Source of the DNA: Flavobacteriales bacterium CG_4_9_14_3_um_filter_40_17
Lineage (GTDB): Bacteria; Bacteroidota; Bacteroidia; Flavobacteriales; Flavobacteriaceae
NCBI GenBank assembly: GCA_002790195.1
Contig: PFUR01000040.1
Span: 1-43,131 of the forward strand
Direction: 5' to 3'
DNA length: 43,131 nucleotides
Shown: piece after piece, positions 23,460-32,113 of the stretch
Numbering within the stretch: the first letter of the stretch is position 1
Layout: the number at the start of each line of letters is the position of its first letter
Notes under the pieces: generated by a model
Databases searched by the model: none
Seen by the model: the letters and a program-made list of their open reading frames with translations, nothing else
Told to the model about the DNA's origin: nothing
Translations under genes and position numbers: made by a program

Positions 23460-24566
23460 CTAAATCACCTCAAAAACTTTTCCAGGCAAGGGGCGTATGG
23501 CTCCTTGCAATTCCATGTTCAATAGGTGTGAGGCTATTTTATAAGTGGGCATATTGCACCCGATGGCAATCATATCGATGGGTTGTTGGCCTTGGCTTTT
23601 CAAAAAATCATACAGTTTTTGCTCTTCATCATTCAAGTTTAGAAACAATTGCTTTTGAATCGGAGTTTTCGATTTTACTTCATTCACATCCCAATTGAGC
23701 CAAAAAACAATTTCGGCTGCAGAGCAAATAAGCTGGGCTTTTTGCGATTTAATCAGGTTGTTGCACCCTTGGCTATAATAATCGGTAGATCTGCCCGGAA
23801 CAGCAAAAACTTCCCTGCCATAAGACCCCGCGATGTCTGCTGTTACCAAACTACCCCCTTTTGCGGCCGATTCTACCACCAAAGTGGCCTCAGACAGACC
23901 GGCGATGATTCGGTTGCGTTGCAGGAAATTCTCCCGTTCGGGCTGTGATGTACTCCAGAAATCGGTGACCAATCCGCCATTTTCTAAAATATCAGCAATG
24001 TATTTTTGATGCGCTTTGGGATAAATTTGGTTCAGACCATGTGCCAAGCAAGCGATGGTTTGCAAGTTGTTTTTTATGGCCTGCTTATGTGCCTGTATGT
24101 CAACACCATAAGCCAACCCACTGACAATGATAGGATTTAATGGGGTCAAATCGGCAATCAATTTTTCACAAAAATCAATGCCATAAGGAGTGATGTGCCT
24201 CGTCCCGACAATGCTCAAAATCGGACAATCCTCAAAGGAAATATTCCCTTTGGCAAACAATAGCACCGGACCGTCAATACATTCCCTCAGTTTATCCGGA
24301 TAACCCGGCTCGTCAAATGTCCATACTTGTAGCTTTTCACGTTCGATAAACTTCATTTCGGCTTCAGCCTCCTTCAAAAAGTTACTGTTTTTCAGCGCAT
24401 TGGCAATTAATTCACCGATGCCGTCAATTTTGAGTAAACGCTCTTTCTTTTCTTTGAAAACAGCTTCCGCACTCCGGCAGTGCGCGATGAGTTTTTTGGC
24501 GGTGATGTCGCCAATTTTGGCAACGCGTTGCAAAGCAAGCCTGTAAAGAAGTTCCGATGGAGTCAT
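23460..24566 (-). CDS. dprA: DNA-processing protein DprA
   Basis: This 368-residue protein protects incoming single-stranded DNA and loads RecA during natural transformation. An N-terminal helix-hairpin-helix region (about residues 14-65: RVAKIGDITAKKLI and LLKIDGIGELIANAL) precedes the Rossmann-like core. The core shows SIVGTRHITPYG, VSGLAYGVDIQAHKQA, TIACLAHGLNQIYPKAH, LQRNRIIAGLSEATLVVESAAKGGSLVTADIA and REVFAVPGR. The C-terminal 60 residues form a winged-helix-like domain. A TTG two codons upstream (24572) is possible, but ATG at 24566 gives the usual MTPSELLYRLALQRV. It converges on THX and diverges from the HU-SPOR gene. Confidence 0.95.
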   Translation of the reverse strand: MTPSELLYRLALQRVAKIGDITAKKLIAHCRSAEAVFKEKKERLLKIDGIGELIANALKNSNFLKEAEAEMKFIEREKLQVWTFDEPGYPDKLRECIDGPVLLFAKGNISFEDCPILSIVGTRHITPYGIDFCEKLIADLTPLNPIIVSGLAYGVDIQAHKQAIKNNLQTIACLAHGLNQIYPKAHQKYIADILENGGLVTDFWSTSQPERENFLQRNRIIAGLSEATLVVESAAKGGSLVTADIAGSYGREVFAVPGRSTDYYSQGCNNLIKSQKAQLICSAAEIVFWLNWDVNEVKSKTPIQKQLFLNLNDEEQKLYDFLKSQGQQPIDMIAIGCNMPTYKIASHLLNMELQGAIRPLPGKVFEVI

Positions 24567-24644
24567 ACCCAAAAATACGCTATTTTTTGAATCGGCAAAA
24601 ATATATAGAAGCCGACGGTTGTTAATAAAAAAACAAAAGAAAAC

Positions 24645-24674
24645 TTTTACAACGGTTCGTTTTTTCTAAATTTG
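24645..24674 (+). promoter_or_regulatory. Probable promoter of the HU-SPOR gene
   Basis: TTTT (24645-24648), an 18-base spacer and TAAATTTG (24667-24674) fit the Bacteroidota pattern except for the last base of the -33 box. The ATG at 24680 is only 5 bases after the -7 box, which suggests a nearly leaderless mRNA. Confidence 0.5.
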
Positions 24675-24679
24675 TTACT

Positions 24680-25594
24680 ATGAAAATTGAAGTTTACATC
24701 CAAGAATTACTGTATCGTCACGACTGTGTGATTGTTCCCGGTTTTGGTGCTTTTTTGACTCGGTACCGCCCTGCCTATCTCGATTCTAACTCTGGTACAC
24801 TCTATCCGCCAGCAAAAATCTTGGGATTCAATGCCCGACTTACTCACAACGATGGTTTGTTGGCGCATCACATCGCTAAGCAATTGAACATGTCTTATGA
24901 TAAATGCATCGGATTAATTGGCAAAAACGTATCTAACTGGCAAGGTGAATTGATTCAAAATAAATTTTTATCTCTGCCCAATTTAGGAGATTTTAAACAA
25001 AAAAAAGATGGCACTTTGGTTTTTGAATCAGCCACACAAGTCAACTACATGACGGAATCTTTCGGATTGAGCCCTGTGGTTGCCCGCTTGTTGGAAGAAA
25101 AAACTAAACCGCAAGTGGCCAAATCCATTCCAATCGCACAAACGGCTAAAACGACTTCTTACTGGCGATATGCCGCCGTTGCACTATTTGCGGTTTCCGT
25201 TGGCGGTTATTTAGGCGGAAATTACTACAAAAATCAAGTTGAACAATATAATTTAGCTGAAAAACAAAAAGCCGAAAGCCGCTTGCAACAGCGTATCCAA
25301 CAGGCTACGTTTGTGATTGACACACCGCTTGATGCAATTAACGTTTCGGTGTCAAAAACTTCCTATCCGTACCACATCGTTGCCGGTGCTTTTAGGGTGG
25401 TTGAAAATGCAGAAATTAAAGCAGCTGAATTGATGGATAAAGGGTATCCTGCCAGGCTTATCGGGGAGAACAAATACGGTTTGCACCAAGTGGCCTACAA
25501 AAGTTTTACCAATCGGAACGAAGCCATCAACTTTCTGCGCCAAATTCAACAAACCGAATTTCCTGAAGCTTGGTTGTTGACCGAAGATTTGTAA
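24680..25594 (+). CDS. HU-CCDC81-like / SPOR domain membrane protein
   Basis: This 304-residue protein has three parts. Residues 1-140 contain paired HU-like (CCDC81-type) domains beginning MKIEVYIQELLYRHDCVIVPGFGAFLTRYRPAYLD. A single membrane helix follows (about 162-180, YWRYAAVALFAVSVGGYLGG). The C-terminal SPOR domain (about 225-304, YPYHIVAGAFRVVENAEIKAAELMDKGYPARLI) is expected to bind denuded peptidoglycan in the periplasm, often at division sites. The HU-like part would lie in the cytoplasm. This suggests a link between cytoplasm and septal wall, but the function is not established. The thioesterase gene follows after 51 bases. Confidence 0.88.
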   Translation: MKIEVYIQELLYRHDCVIVPGFGAFLTRYRPAYLDSNSGTLYPPAKILGFNARLTHNDGLLAHHIAKQLNMSYDKCIGLIGKNVSNWQGELIQNKFLSLPNLGDFKQKKDGTLVFESATQVNYMTESFGLSPVVARLLEEKTKPQVAKSIPIAQTAKTTSYWRYAAVALFAVSVGGYLGGNYYKNQVEQYNLAEKQKAESRLQQRIQQATFVIDTPLDAINVSVSKTSYPYHIVAGAFRVVENAEIKAAELMDKGYPARLIGENKYGLHQVAYKSFTNRNEAINFLRQIQQTEFPEAWLLTEDL

Positions 25595-25645
25595 GAAGGC
25601 TTTCGTTTAATTACTTATCAGCAGGTATCTTTATCTAAAAATTTC

Positions 25646-26155
25646 ATGCAATCAAAATCACCTTCCGAATCATTGACCATATTGACCGATTTGGTTTTAC
25701 CCAGTGAGACAAACCCGTTGAATAATCTTTTTGGAGGTGAATTGTTGGCGCGCATGGATCGCGCGGCAAGTATTGCATCAGGCAGGCATTCGCGCAGGAT
25801 TGGTGTAACGGCATCGGTAAATCATGTGGCATTCAACAAAGCCATCCCGTTGGGGAGCGTGGTGATTGTGGAAGCAAAGGTGTCGCGGGCGTTCAAAACT
25901 TCCATGGAAATTTATATCGATGTTTGGATTGAAGATCGCGAATCCGGTGTCCGGACAAAAGCAAACGAAGCTATTTATACTTTCGTGGCAGTGAATGAGA
26001 AAGGCGAACCTGTAGAAGTTCCTCAGATAGTTCCGGAAACTGAACTTGAAAAACAGCGATTTCACGCTGCCCTCCGGCGAAAACAACTCAGTTTGGTCTT
26101 GGCGGGGAAAATGAATCCCCATGATGCGACCGAGCTGAAAGCACTTTTTACGTAA
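25646..26155 (+). CDS. Acyl-CoA thioesterase, hotdog fold
   Basis: The 169-residue single-hotdog protein resembles YciA/BFIT-type thioesterases. It shows LPSETNPLNNLFGGELLARMDRAASIASGRHS (19-51), with the conserved Asn/Gly/Asp around the active site, and SVNHVAFNKAIPLGSVVIVEAKVSRAFKTSMEIYIDVW. It should hydrolyse acyl-CoA thioesters; chain preference is unknown. The gene follows HU-SPOR on the same strand, and its stop lies 6 bases from the stop of the convergent envC-like gene. Confidence 0.92.
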   Translation: MQSKSPSESLTILTDLVLPSETNPLNNLFGGELLARMDRAASIASGRHSRRIGVTASVNHVAFNKAIPLGSVVIVEAKVSRAFKTSMEIYIDVWIEDRESGVRTKANEAIYTFVAVNEKGEPVEVPQIVPETELEKQRFHAALRRKQLSLVLAGKMNPHDATELKALFT

Positions 26156-26161
26156 TCAAAA

Positions 26162-27391
26162 CTACATTCGATAAATCCAATCTGCCGGATTCTGCGGGTC
26201 GCTGTCGCGGAAAATACTGAACTTCAACACGGTTTCGTTGGTGGCTTTGTTGGTATATACTTTCCCGATTTCTTGGTAAACTTTTATTTTTTCACCTTTT
26301 TTGACATATACTTTGCCTAAGTTGCTATAGACAGATATGTAATTTCCGTGTTGAATCAATACGGTTTTATTGGCACCGCTGATGACTTGGATTTCTAAGA
26401 CTTCTCCTTCAAAAATTGCCCTCGCTTTAGTCCCTTCTTCAGTTGCAATCCGAACGCCATTGCTGTTGATATATACATTTTTAACATAAGGATGCGGTTG
26501 TTTGCCAAACCCCAACACCAGCAGCCCTTTTTCGATGGGCCAAGGTAAGTTACCCTTGTTGGAGACAAAATTATCAGACAAAATTTTCGCCTCCGGTGTT
26601 AGTGAAAATTTTATACTTCCGGTGTTTCCCGAGCCTTTGTTGGAGGCAGCGATAGCTTTTCGGATAAGTTTTTGAATTTGCTTGTCGATGCGGTCAACTT
26701 CTTGTTGTTTTTTCTTGATTTCGTTTGCAAAACTCCGTTCTTTTTTCTTCAAATTTTTAACCAGAATTTCCTGCTCTTTTTTCTCTGTGAGTAACAAGGC
26801 TTGTGCTTCCATATTTTCTTTGATCAACACTTCTTTTGCAGTTACTTGTTTGGCTAAATCTTCGTTTGTCAGATCCAACTGAAGTGTTTTGTCTTGAATT
26901 TCAACACCTTGCGATTTTCGGTAATTGGCATATTGTTTCATGTACTGCAGACGTTTGTAAGCCTGAAGAAAATTATCGGAAGAAAGCAAAAACATCAATC
27001 GGCTTTGGTCGGATTTGCTTTTGTACGCTTTCCGGATCATGTCGGCATAGTCACTTTTGAGCAGGCTCAATTCATAGGTCAAATCTTTTATTTTTTGCTC
27101 GTTTCTGCGGATATCCCGGTTGAGCAAATTGGCTTGCTGATTGGTGATGTCAATTAATTTTTGACGGGCTCTTAACTTGATATCCAATTCATGGACTTGC
27201 TGAAGGACAGATTGGGTTTGTTTTTTGCTCGAAAAAAACAAAACATTGACTTGCTCGATCTCCTTTAATATTTCCTGCCTTCTTTTCTCCAACTCTCTTT
27301 GTTGCTCAGATTGTGCAAAGATTTCTTGGAATGACAGAAGGAAAATAATTCCAAGAAAAAATGTTTTAAAATTTAAAGAATCGATTTTCAT
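26162..27391 (-). CDS. EnvC-like murein hydrolase activator (degenerate M23/LytM)
   Basis: This 409-residue exported protein has a signal peptide (MKIDSLNFKTFFLGIIFLLSFQEIFAQ). A long coiled coil follows (about 27-245, EQQRELEKRRQEILKEIEQVN...). The C-terminal LytM/M23 fold spans about 285-405. In active M23 peptidases this fold has HxxxD and HxH zinc ligands. Here the equivalent segments read GVRIATEEG and IQHGNYISVYSNLGKV, so the metal site is incomplete, as in E. coli EnvC, which activates amidases rather than cutting wall itself. It is the last gene of a five-gene minus-strand operon and overlaps the DUF4292 gene by 4 bases (ATGA). Confidence 0.9.
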   Translation of the reverse strand: MKIDSLNFKTFFLGIIFLLSFQEIFAQSEQQRELEKRRQEILKEIEQVNVLFFSSKKQTQSVLQQVHELDIKLRARQKLIDITNQQANLLNRDIRRNEQKIKDLTYELSLLKSDYADMIRKAYKSKSDQSRLMFLLSSDNFLQAYKRLQYMKQYANYRKSQGVEIQDKTLQLDLTNEDLAKQVTAKEVLIKENMEAQALLLTEKKEQEILVKNLKKKERSFANEIKKKQQEVDRIDKQIQKLIRKAIAASNKGSGNTGSIKFSLTPEAKILSDNFVSNKGNLPWPIEKGLLVLGFGKQPHPYVKNVYINSNGVRIATEEGTKARAIFEGEVLEIQVISGANKTVLIQHGNYISVYSNLGKVYVKKGEKIKVYQEIGKVYTNKATNETVLKFSIFRDSDPQNPADWIYRM

Positions 27392-28161
27392 TTTAAGTTT
27401 ATTTCGCTGTAGCCGGAAGGTATTTTAAAAGGCAAATTTAGCGCAAGATTGGTTTGAATATCTTTCCATTCAACATCGATGGTTGTTTTTTCTTGATTGT
27501 CCAAGGCCGTCCACGTCATAATTCCCGGAAAAATTTGCCCCCCGGCTGTTTGGTAAGATAAATATTGGGCACGAAAAAATCTGCTCTGCCCGGGTTGTAG
27601 AACTTGTTGCTCAGTCAGTTTAAAATTATCCGGGCGGATGAGCAAGACAGCCTCAAACAAATCTGAAACCGTATTTGATTGTAGTCGGTACATGCCTTTG
27701 CTGATTTCTCCTTCAAATTCATTGGTTTTTAGGTCGAATACCGATTCGCCCAATAACAGGCTTTGAAATTGATGAAAATTCAAATTGATTCCCAGCAAAT
27801 TGCTTAACAATGTAAAATCTCCATCAAAATAGGTTTTGTTTAGTTTTTCATAATACCGCACACTTCCGGGCGTAATCATCGCTCTAGCTATGGGAATTCC
27901 CAAAACCGTAACATTCAGCCAAATGACACTGTCTTTTTGAATACGCAAGGTAACCGTCAGGTTTTGTAATTGGTTTTTGTCTTCATAGCGGACTTTCAAC
28001 CGGGTTTCCAAGGTGGCGAATTGACTGAAGTTTTGGATGTGATTTTCCTTAACAGCGATGGTTTCTAAAGCAGTTGTGTTTCGGAAAGCTGTACTTTTCT
28101 GCGCAGTTTTACATCCCGATATGAAGAACAAAAAAATGAATAACCAACTTAATTTCAACAT
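27388..28161 (-). CDS. DUF4292 lipoprotein
   Basis: This 257-residue lipoprotein has signal MLKLSWLFIFLFFISGCKT, with Cys17 as lipidation site. The body is beta-rich (LETRLKVRYEDKNQLQNLTVTLRIQKDSVIWLNVTVLGIPIARAMITPGSVRYYEKLNKTYFDGDF) and resembles the DUF4292 family, which looks related to LolA/LolB-type lipoprotein carriers. A role in outer-membrane lipoprotein handling is therefore an inference from fold only. It lies 8 bases after the TPR gene and overlaps the envC-like gene by 4 bases. Confidence 0.82.
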   Translation of the reverse strand: MLKLSWLFIFLFFISGCKTAQKSTAFRNTTALETIAVKENHIQNFSQFATLETRLKVRYEDKNQLQNLTVTLRIQKDSVIWLNVTVLGIPIARAMITPGSVRYYEKLNKTYFDGDFTLLSNLLGINLNFHQFQSLLLGESVFDLKTNEFEGEISKGMYRLQSNTVSDLFEAVLLIRPDNFKLTEQQVLQPGQSRFFRAQYLSYQTAGGQIFPGIMTWTALDNQEKTTIDVEWKDIQTNLALNLPFKIPSGYSEINLK

Positions 28162-28169
28162 AAGCCTGC

Positions 28170-29525
28170 TTAGTTTTTGGGGATGTTTTTAATTTTGTTT
28201 TTAAAAAACGTTTCTTTCTGTTTATCACCTGTCAATTCGTATGCCAACGCGAGTTGCCGATAAAAATCATTTTCCATTTGTTGGTCGTCAATGATGTAAT
28301 CAAGGCCGGAAATCAGTTGGACAATGGCTTTTTCGAATTGATTGAGTCCGATAAAAGATGTTCCAGATTCTAAATAAAATTTGGGTTGTTCCGGGTAAAA
28401 TTCCAAAGCTTTTAAAGATAAGCCGAGTGCTTCTTGATATGCTTTTTGTTGATTGAGTTTTGTTGTTTTGAATTTGAGCGCATCAAAATCGGTTTCATCC
28501 TCACTTAAAATTCGATTCGAAAAAATCAAAGCTTTTTGAGCATCTGTATTTAGCATAAATAACATCAATGATTTGTCTAATGGCAGATTGATTTCGTTTT
28601 TTTCCTGTAAGATTACAATTTCATCAACCATCTCTTTAGCTTCCGGATGTTTTTTTGCAAAAAAGACAACCCGATTAAGCAACAAGAATCGCGTTTCAGC
28701 GTCTATTTTATTCGTTTCAAAAGTTGAATTTATCCCATTTTTCAAATCCAGCCATTGTTTTTTTTCTAAGAAAAAGGGAATGAGGAATGCTTCCGCTATG
28801 GCATTATTGTTACCTGACTTGTCGTGCCAACTCAGTGCCAATCGATTGAAATCAGCAATTTTATTTGTCTTTAACAGGTTTGAAAGTGTGTGAATAAAAT
28901 CTTCCTCTTTTTCGGGTAACGAGCCGTCTTCATCAATGTCGGGATTATTTTCATTTCGAACCAATTCTCTTATCAAAGTTTCTAATTGGGAGATTGCATG
29001 TGAATTCCCGTTTTGGATTTTTAGTTTTTGAATGAGTTCAGTTGCTTTATCGAGATTGCCAACATCAACATAAAGCCGGGCAAGTGTTTCACCCTGATTC
29101 CGCCCAATTTCAAACAATTTTTCGGCATACGTAACCGCCGCTGACGGATTGTTCGATTGCAAATAAAAATTCAATAAAGACTCGGCATACCAAACGTTTG
29201 TGGTGTCTAATTCATGCGCTTTTAAGAAGGCTATTTCTGCTGATTGATAATTTTTTAGCGTGAGATAATTTTTACCCAATTCAAAAAATACAGCTGAATT
29301 TTGCGGGTCAATTTCTTCACAATTGAGCAATGTGCTAATTGCTTTTTCATAGTTTTCAATACCTCGTTGTTTAAGTGCTTCAAAAAAACAATCTTGAAAT
29401 TTATCCGAAACTTCTCCTAAACCTTCATCAGGTGTTTGCGCGAAACTGCCGTAAACGCAAAGGAAAAGCAGTTGGGCAAGCCCGAACCGGAAATAAATGC
29501 TTCTATGTAAATTCTTGTTTTTCAA
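28170..29525 (-). CDS. Exported tetratricopeptide repeat protein
   Basis: This 451-residue protein has a signal peptide (FRFGLAQLLFLCVYGSFAQ) and at least five TPR-like helical pairs, for example ALKQRGIENYEKAISTLLNCEEIDPQNSAVFFELGKNYLTLKNYQSAEIAFLKAHELD and GTSFIGLNQFEKAIVQLISGLDYI. TPR arrays bind partner proteins; no enzymatic domain is visible. The start is TTG (29523-29525): no in-frame ATG exists before the end of the signal peptide. It should lie in the periplasm or at the outer membrane. The gene follows dut by 27 bases and precedes DUF4292. Confidence 0.85.
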   Translation of the reverse strand: MKNKNLHRSIYFRFGLAQLLFLCVYGSFAQTPDEGLGEVSDKFQDCFFEALKQRGIENYEKAISTLLNCEEIDPQNSAVFFELGKNYLTLKNYQSAEIAFLKAHELDTTNVWYAESLLNFYLQSNNPSAAVTYAEKLFEIGRNQGETLARLYVDVGNLDKATELIQKLKIQNGNSHAISQLETLIRELVRNENNPDIDEDGSLPEKEEDFIHTLSNLLKTNKIADFNRLALSWHDKSGNNNAIAEAFLIPFFLEKKQWLDLKNGINSTFETNKIDAETRFLLLNRVVFFAKKHPEAKEMVDEIVILQEKNEINLPLDKSLMLFMLNTDAQKALIFSNRILSEDETDFDALKFKTTKLNQQKAYQEALGLSLKALEFYPEQPKFYLESGTSFIGLNQFEKAIVQLISGLDYIIDDQQMENDFYRQLALAYELTGDKQKETFFKNKIKNIPKN

Positions 29526-29552
29526 TTAAATTAAAACCGCTCGTTTCATTTA

Positions 29553-29987
29553 TTATTGCAAACCTGTACTGCCAAATCCGCCCGTGCCTCTTGGTGTATC
29601 TGTCAGTTCGTCCACTGCTGTAAAATGTGCCCTTTCGTGTTTTGCGATGATCATTTGGGCAATCCGGTCGCCGTTTTTGATTTCAAATGGAATGTTGGAA
29701 AGATTGATCAAAATGACACCGATTTCACCTCTGTAATCGGCATCGATGGTACCGGGGCTGTTTAAAACCGTGATGCCGTTTTTGGCTGCCAATCCGCTTC
29801 GCGGGCGGACTTGTGCCTCAAAGCCGATAGGAATTTCGATATACAAACCTGTTTTTATGATAGCTCTTTCGAGTGGTTTCAGTACAACAGGTTGATCAAT
29901 ATCCGCACGCAAATCGACCCCGGCCGAAGCGGCTGTCTCGAAAGCAGGAAGCGGGTTTTTTGATCGGTTGATGAGTTTAATATCCAT
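29553..29987 (-). CDS. dut: dUTP diphosphatase
   Basis: This 144-residue trimeric dUTPase hydrolyses dUTP to dUMP, keeping uracil out of DNA. The five family motifs can be seen: [11 protein letters not shown] (motif 1), [11 protein letters not shown] (motif 2), [22 protein letters not shown] (motif 3), [13 protein letters not shown] (motif 4) and the flexible C-terminal Gly-rich motif [10 protein letters not shown] (motif 5). The length is normal. It is embedded in an envelope-gene operon, 6 bases after the flippase gene. Confidence 0.96.
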   Translation of the reverse strand: MDIKLINRSKNPLPAFETAASAGVDLRADIDQPVVLKPLERAIIKTGLYIEIPIGFEAQVRPRSGLAAKNGITVLNSPGTIDADYRGEIGVILINLSNIPFEIKNGDRIAQMIIAKHERAHFTAVDELTDTPRGTGGFGSTGLQ

Positions 29988-29993
29988 TTGAAT

Positions 29994-31466
29994 CTATGGG
30001 TTTTGTATGGGTTTTGTGAAAAATAGTTTAATAAAATTTTCTTTTTCCGTTTTGATAATCAATCCGATAAAAATCGTGATGAAAAGCAAGCCGACAAAAT
30101 AATTTCCGCGGAAAACATAAAACGAAAGCCCTGAAAATAGCAGCGAAATAAAAAGATAAGCTCCGGATTTTTTGTAATAATAGGGTATTTTAAGGTATTT
30201 CTGTCCAAAGTAGAGCGACAAAAGCATCATACTACCATAGGCGCAAATCGTTGCGATAGCCGAGCCCATATAACTATAACGCGGGATGAGCCAAAAGTTG
30301 ATGAGCAAAGTAACAGCGGCACCAAAAAGGGAAATATAAGCCCCGACTTGCGGTTTGTCCGTAACCTTGTAAGCAACTGAGAGGTTGTGATAAATCCCGA
30401 GAAACAAGTTGGCGGCCAAAATAAGGGGAACGACCTGCATGGCAGGCCAATACGATTCATCCCGTATAAGCAGCCACTTAAGCAAATCGGCAAAAACCAC
30501 GACCGACAATACGATTAGAGTGCCCAAAACAATAAAATAATGTGTGATGGAAGCATAGGTTTGTGGTGCATTTACGGATTGTGCTTTGCTGAAAAAATAA
30601 GGTTCAATCCCCAATCGGAAAGCTGTTGCAAAAAAGGTCATAAACATGGCTAATTTGTAGCAGGCCGCATAAGCACCTACTGCTTCTGCAGCGATGCCTT
30701 TCGGCAGGAGATAATCCAATAATATCCGGTCAAAAGTTTCGTTGATGGCAAAGGCCACGCCGGCTATCAGTATGGGTGTCGCGTATCGAAGCATTCGTTT
30801 GAAAAGAACTTGGTCGATGCCGAATTTCAAAACTTTATAAAACGGCAAAAGAAGGATGAGTGTCAAACCGCTTGCAGCCAAAAGAGCAAGAAAAATGTAG
30901 GTGATTTGCAAATCCGGATTATACCAATTGCCAAAAGCGGAATTTGAATTTAACTTCGGTAGCCACAGCAGCAAGAAAATATTCATCAAAAGGTTGGTCA
31001 ACACATTCAACAGTTTCAGCCAAGTGTATTTTTTAGATTGTTGGTTGGCACGCAGCCATGCGAAAGGGATAACCACCAAAGCATCCAAAACCAGAATCAC
31101 GAGTGCCAAATTGACATAACGAACATCGATATTGGAAATATGGGCAAAATTTTCTCTGAATATCAACCCAAAAAACAGAAATGCCAAGCTCACAATCATT
31201 AGCGTATAAGCAGCTGTTGAAACGACTTTCGGGTTTTCTTTCTCTTTGTGGTAGAATCGGAAGAAAGCGGTTTCCATGCCGAACGCCAGCACCACGTTGA
31301 AAAGCACCATCCAAGAAAAGACTACAGACATCACACCGTAAACTTTCACGTCCAACACATCGGTGTAAAGCGGCACCAACACAAAACTCATCATGCGCGG
31401 CAACACGGTCGCCAATCCGTAGATGAAAGTGTGATTGAGAAGTTTACGAGCAGAATTCAAGGGCAC
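29994..31466 (-). CDS. Polysaccharide/lipid-linked oligosaccharide flippase (MOP superfamily)
   Basis: This 490-residue integral membrane protein has roughly 12-14 hydrophobic helices. It begins LLNHTFIYGLATVLPRMMSFVLVPLYTDVLDVKVYG, a start typical of Wzx-like transporters of the MOP superfamily. Such proteins flip lipid-linked sugar units across the inner membrane; MurJ-like and Wzx-like roles are hard to separate from sequence alone. The start is a GTG at 31464-31466: an in-frame stop lies 18 bases upstream and no ATG occurs between. It is the first gene of the operon flippase-dut-TPR-DUF4292-envC. Confidence 0.86.
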   Translation of the reverse strand: MPLNSARKLLNHTFIYGLATVLPRMMSFVLVPLYTDVLDVKVYGVMSVVFSWMVLFNVVLAFGMETAFFRFYHKEKENPKVVSTAAYTLMIVSLAFLFFGLIFRENFAHISNIDVRYVNLALVILVLDALVVIPFAWLRANQQSKKYTWLKLLNVLTNLLMNIFLLLWLPKLNSNSAFGNWYNPDLQITYIFLALLAASGLTLILLLPFYKVLKFGIDQVLFKRMLRYATPILIAGVAFAINETFDRILLDYLLPKGIAAEAVGAYAACYKLAMFMTFFATAFRLGIEPYFFSKAQSVNAPQTYASITHYFIVLGTLIVLSVVVFADLLKWLLIRDESYWPAMQVVPLILAANLFLGIYHNLSVAYKVTDKPQVGAYISLFGAAVTLLINFWLIPRYSYMGSAIATICAYGSMMLLSLYFGQKYLKIPYYYKKSGAYLFISLLFSGLSFYVFRGNYFVGLLFITIFIGLIIKTEKENFIKLFFTKPIQNP

Positions 31467-31517
31467 ATGAGATTAAGCCGTAAAATTAGTGTTTTCGGCG
31501 CAGTCTTCAAATCTAAT

Positions 31518-32036
31518 TTACAACTGCTGATTTGGCTTTCTGATTTTCGGGTTTTGTTGGCTTTGTTGCTCGCTTACTTTTTCGATAAGATAAAATTTTT
31601 CTATCCCGTTTTCTACATAAAAAACCAAGGCTTGACCCAGTTCGATTTTGTGTTTTGAAGAAACCGTTACTGGTGGTTTGTTGCCGTATTCTTTGGTGAT
31701 GTCGCCATGCATGATGAATTCATCGCGGGCGTTTAAATCATTTTTGAAATAGGCAATATACAGCAAAGAATCCTGTGGCTTTGTTTCAAAGGTTGCTTCT
31801 TTATTTTTGAAATAAACCGTAGTCAATTTGATGTTTTCAGGAAGTTTGACGGAAGTTTTCAAATACAAATTAAATCCTGTCCCGGCACCTTGTACACCGC
31901 CTGACCAATTTTGGTAATAAACCGAATCGATTTTAAACGGGAGTTGTTCCTGCGGTTTCAGTTTGTTTGAACAACCAAGATTCAATACAAGGAAAATGAG
32001 TGTGAAAGGAGTCATAAGTTGGAAACGTTCGTTCAT
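31518..32036 (-). CDS. Conserved-looking lipoprotein of unknown function
   Basis: This 172-residue protein has a lipoprotein signal, MTPFTLIFLVLNLGCSN, where Cys22 follows lipobox NLGC. The start may be ATG 32036 or the internal ATG at 32015; the latter gives a tidier signal peptide. The mature part is beta-rich (FKIDSVYYQNWSGGVQGAGTGFNLYLKTSVKLPENIKLTTVYFKNKEATFETKPQDSLLYIAYFKNDL) and ends in a Gln/Asn-rich tail. I do not recognise a named family. It lies after the atp operon terminator and before the flippase, so it is probably its own unit or the start of the flippase operon (51-base gap). Confidence 0.72.
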   Translation of the reverse strand: MNERFQLMTPFTLIFLVLNLGCSNKLKPQEQLPFKIDSVYYQNWSGGVQGAGTGFNLYLKTSVKLPENIKLTTVYFKNKEATFETKPQDSLLYIAYFKNDLNARDEFIMHGDITKEYGNKPPVTVSSKHKIELGQALVFYVENGIEKFYLIEKVSEQQSQQNPKIRKPNQQL

Positions 32037-32058
32037 AAACTTTTATTTCATAAAAGAC

Positions 32059-32082
32059 AAAAAGCCTGCCAAAGGGCAGGCT
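32059..32082 (-). terminator. Terminator of the atp operon
   Basis: On the minus strand AGCCTGCC, loop CTTT, GGCAGGCT (plus arms 32063-32070 and 32075-32082) form an 8-bp perfect stem followed by a T-run (A-tract 32059-32063 on the plus strand). It lies just beyond the atpG stop. Confidence 0.85.
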
Positions 32083-32113
32083 AAATGTATAAAATATAAA
32101 TTTTCAAATTGCC

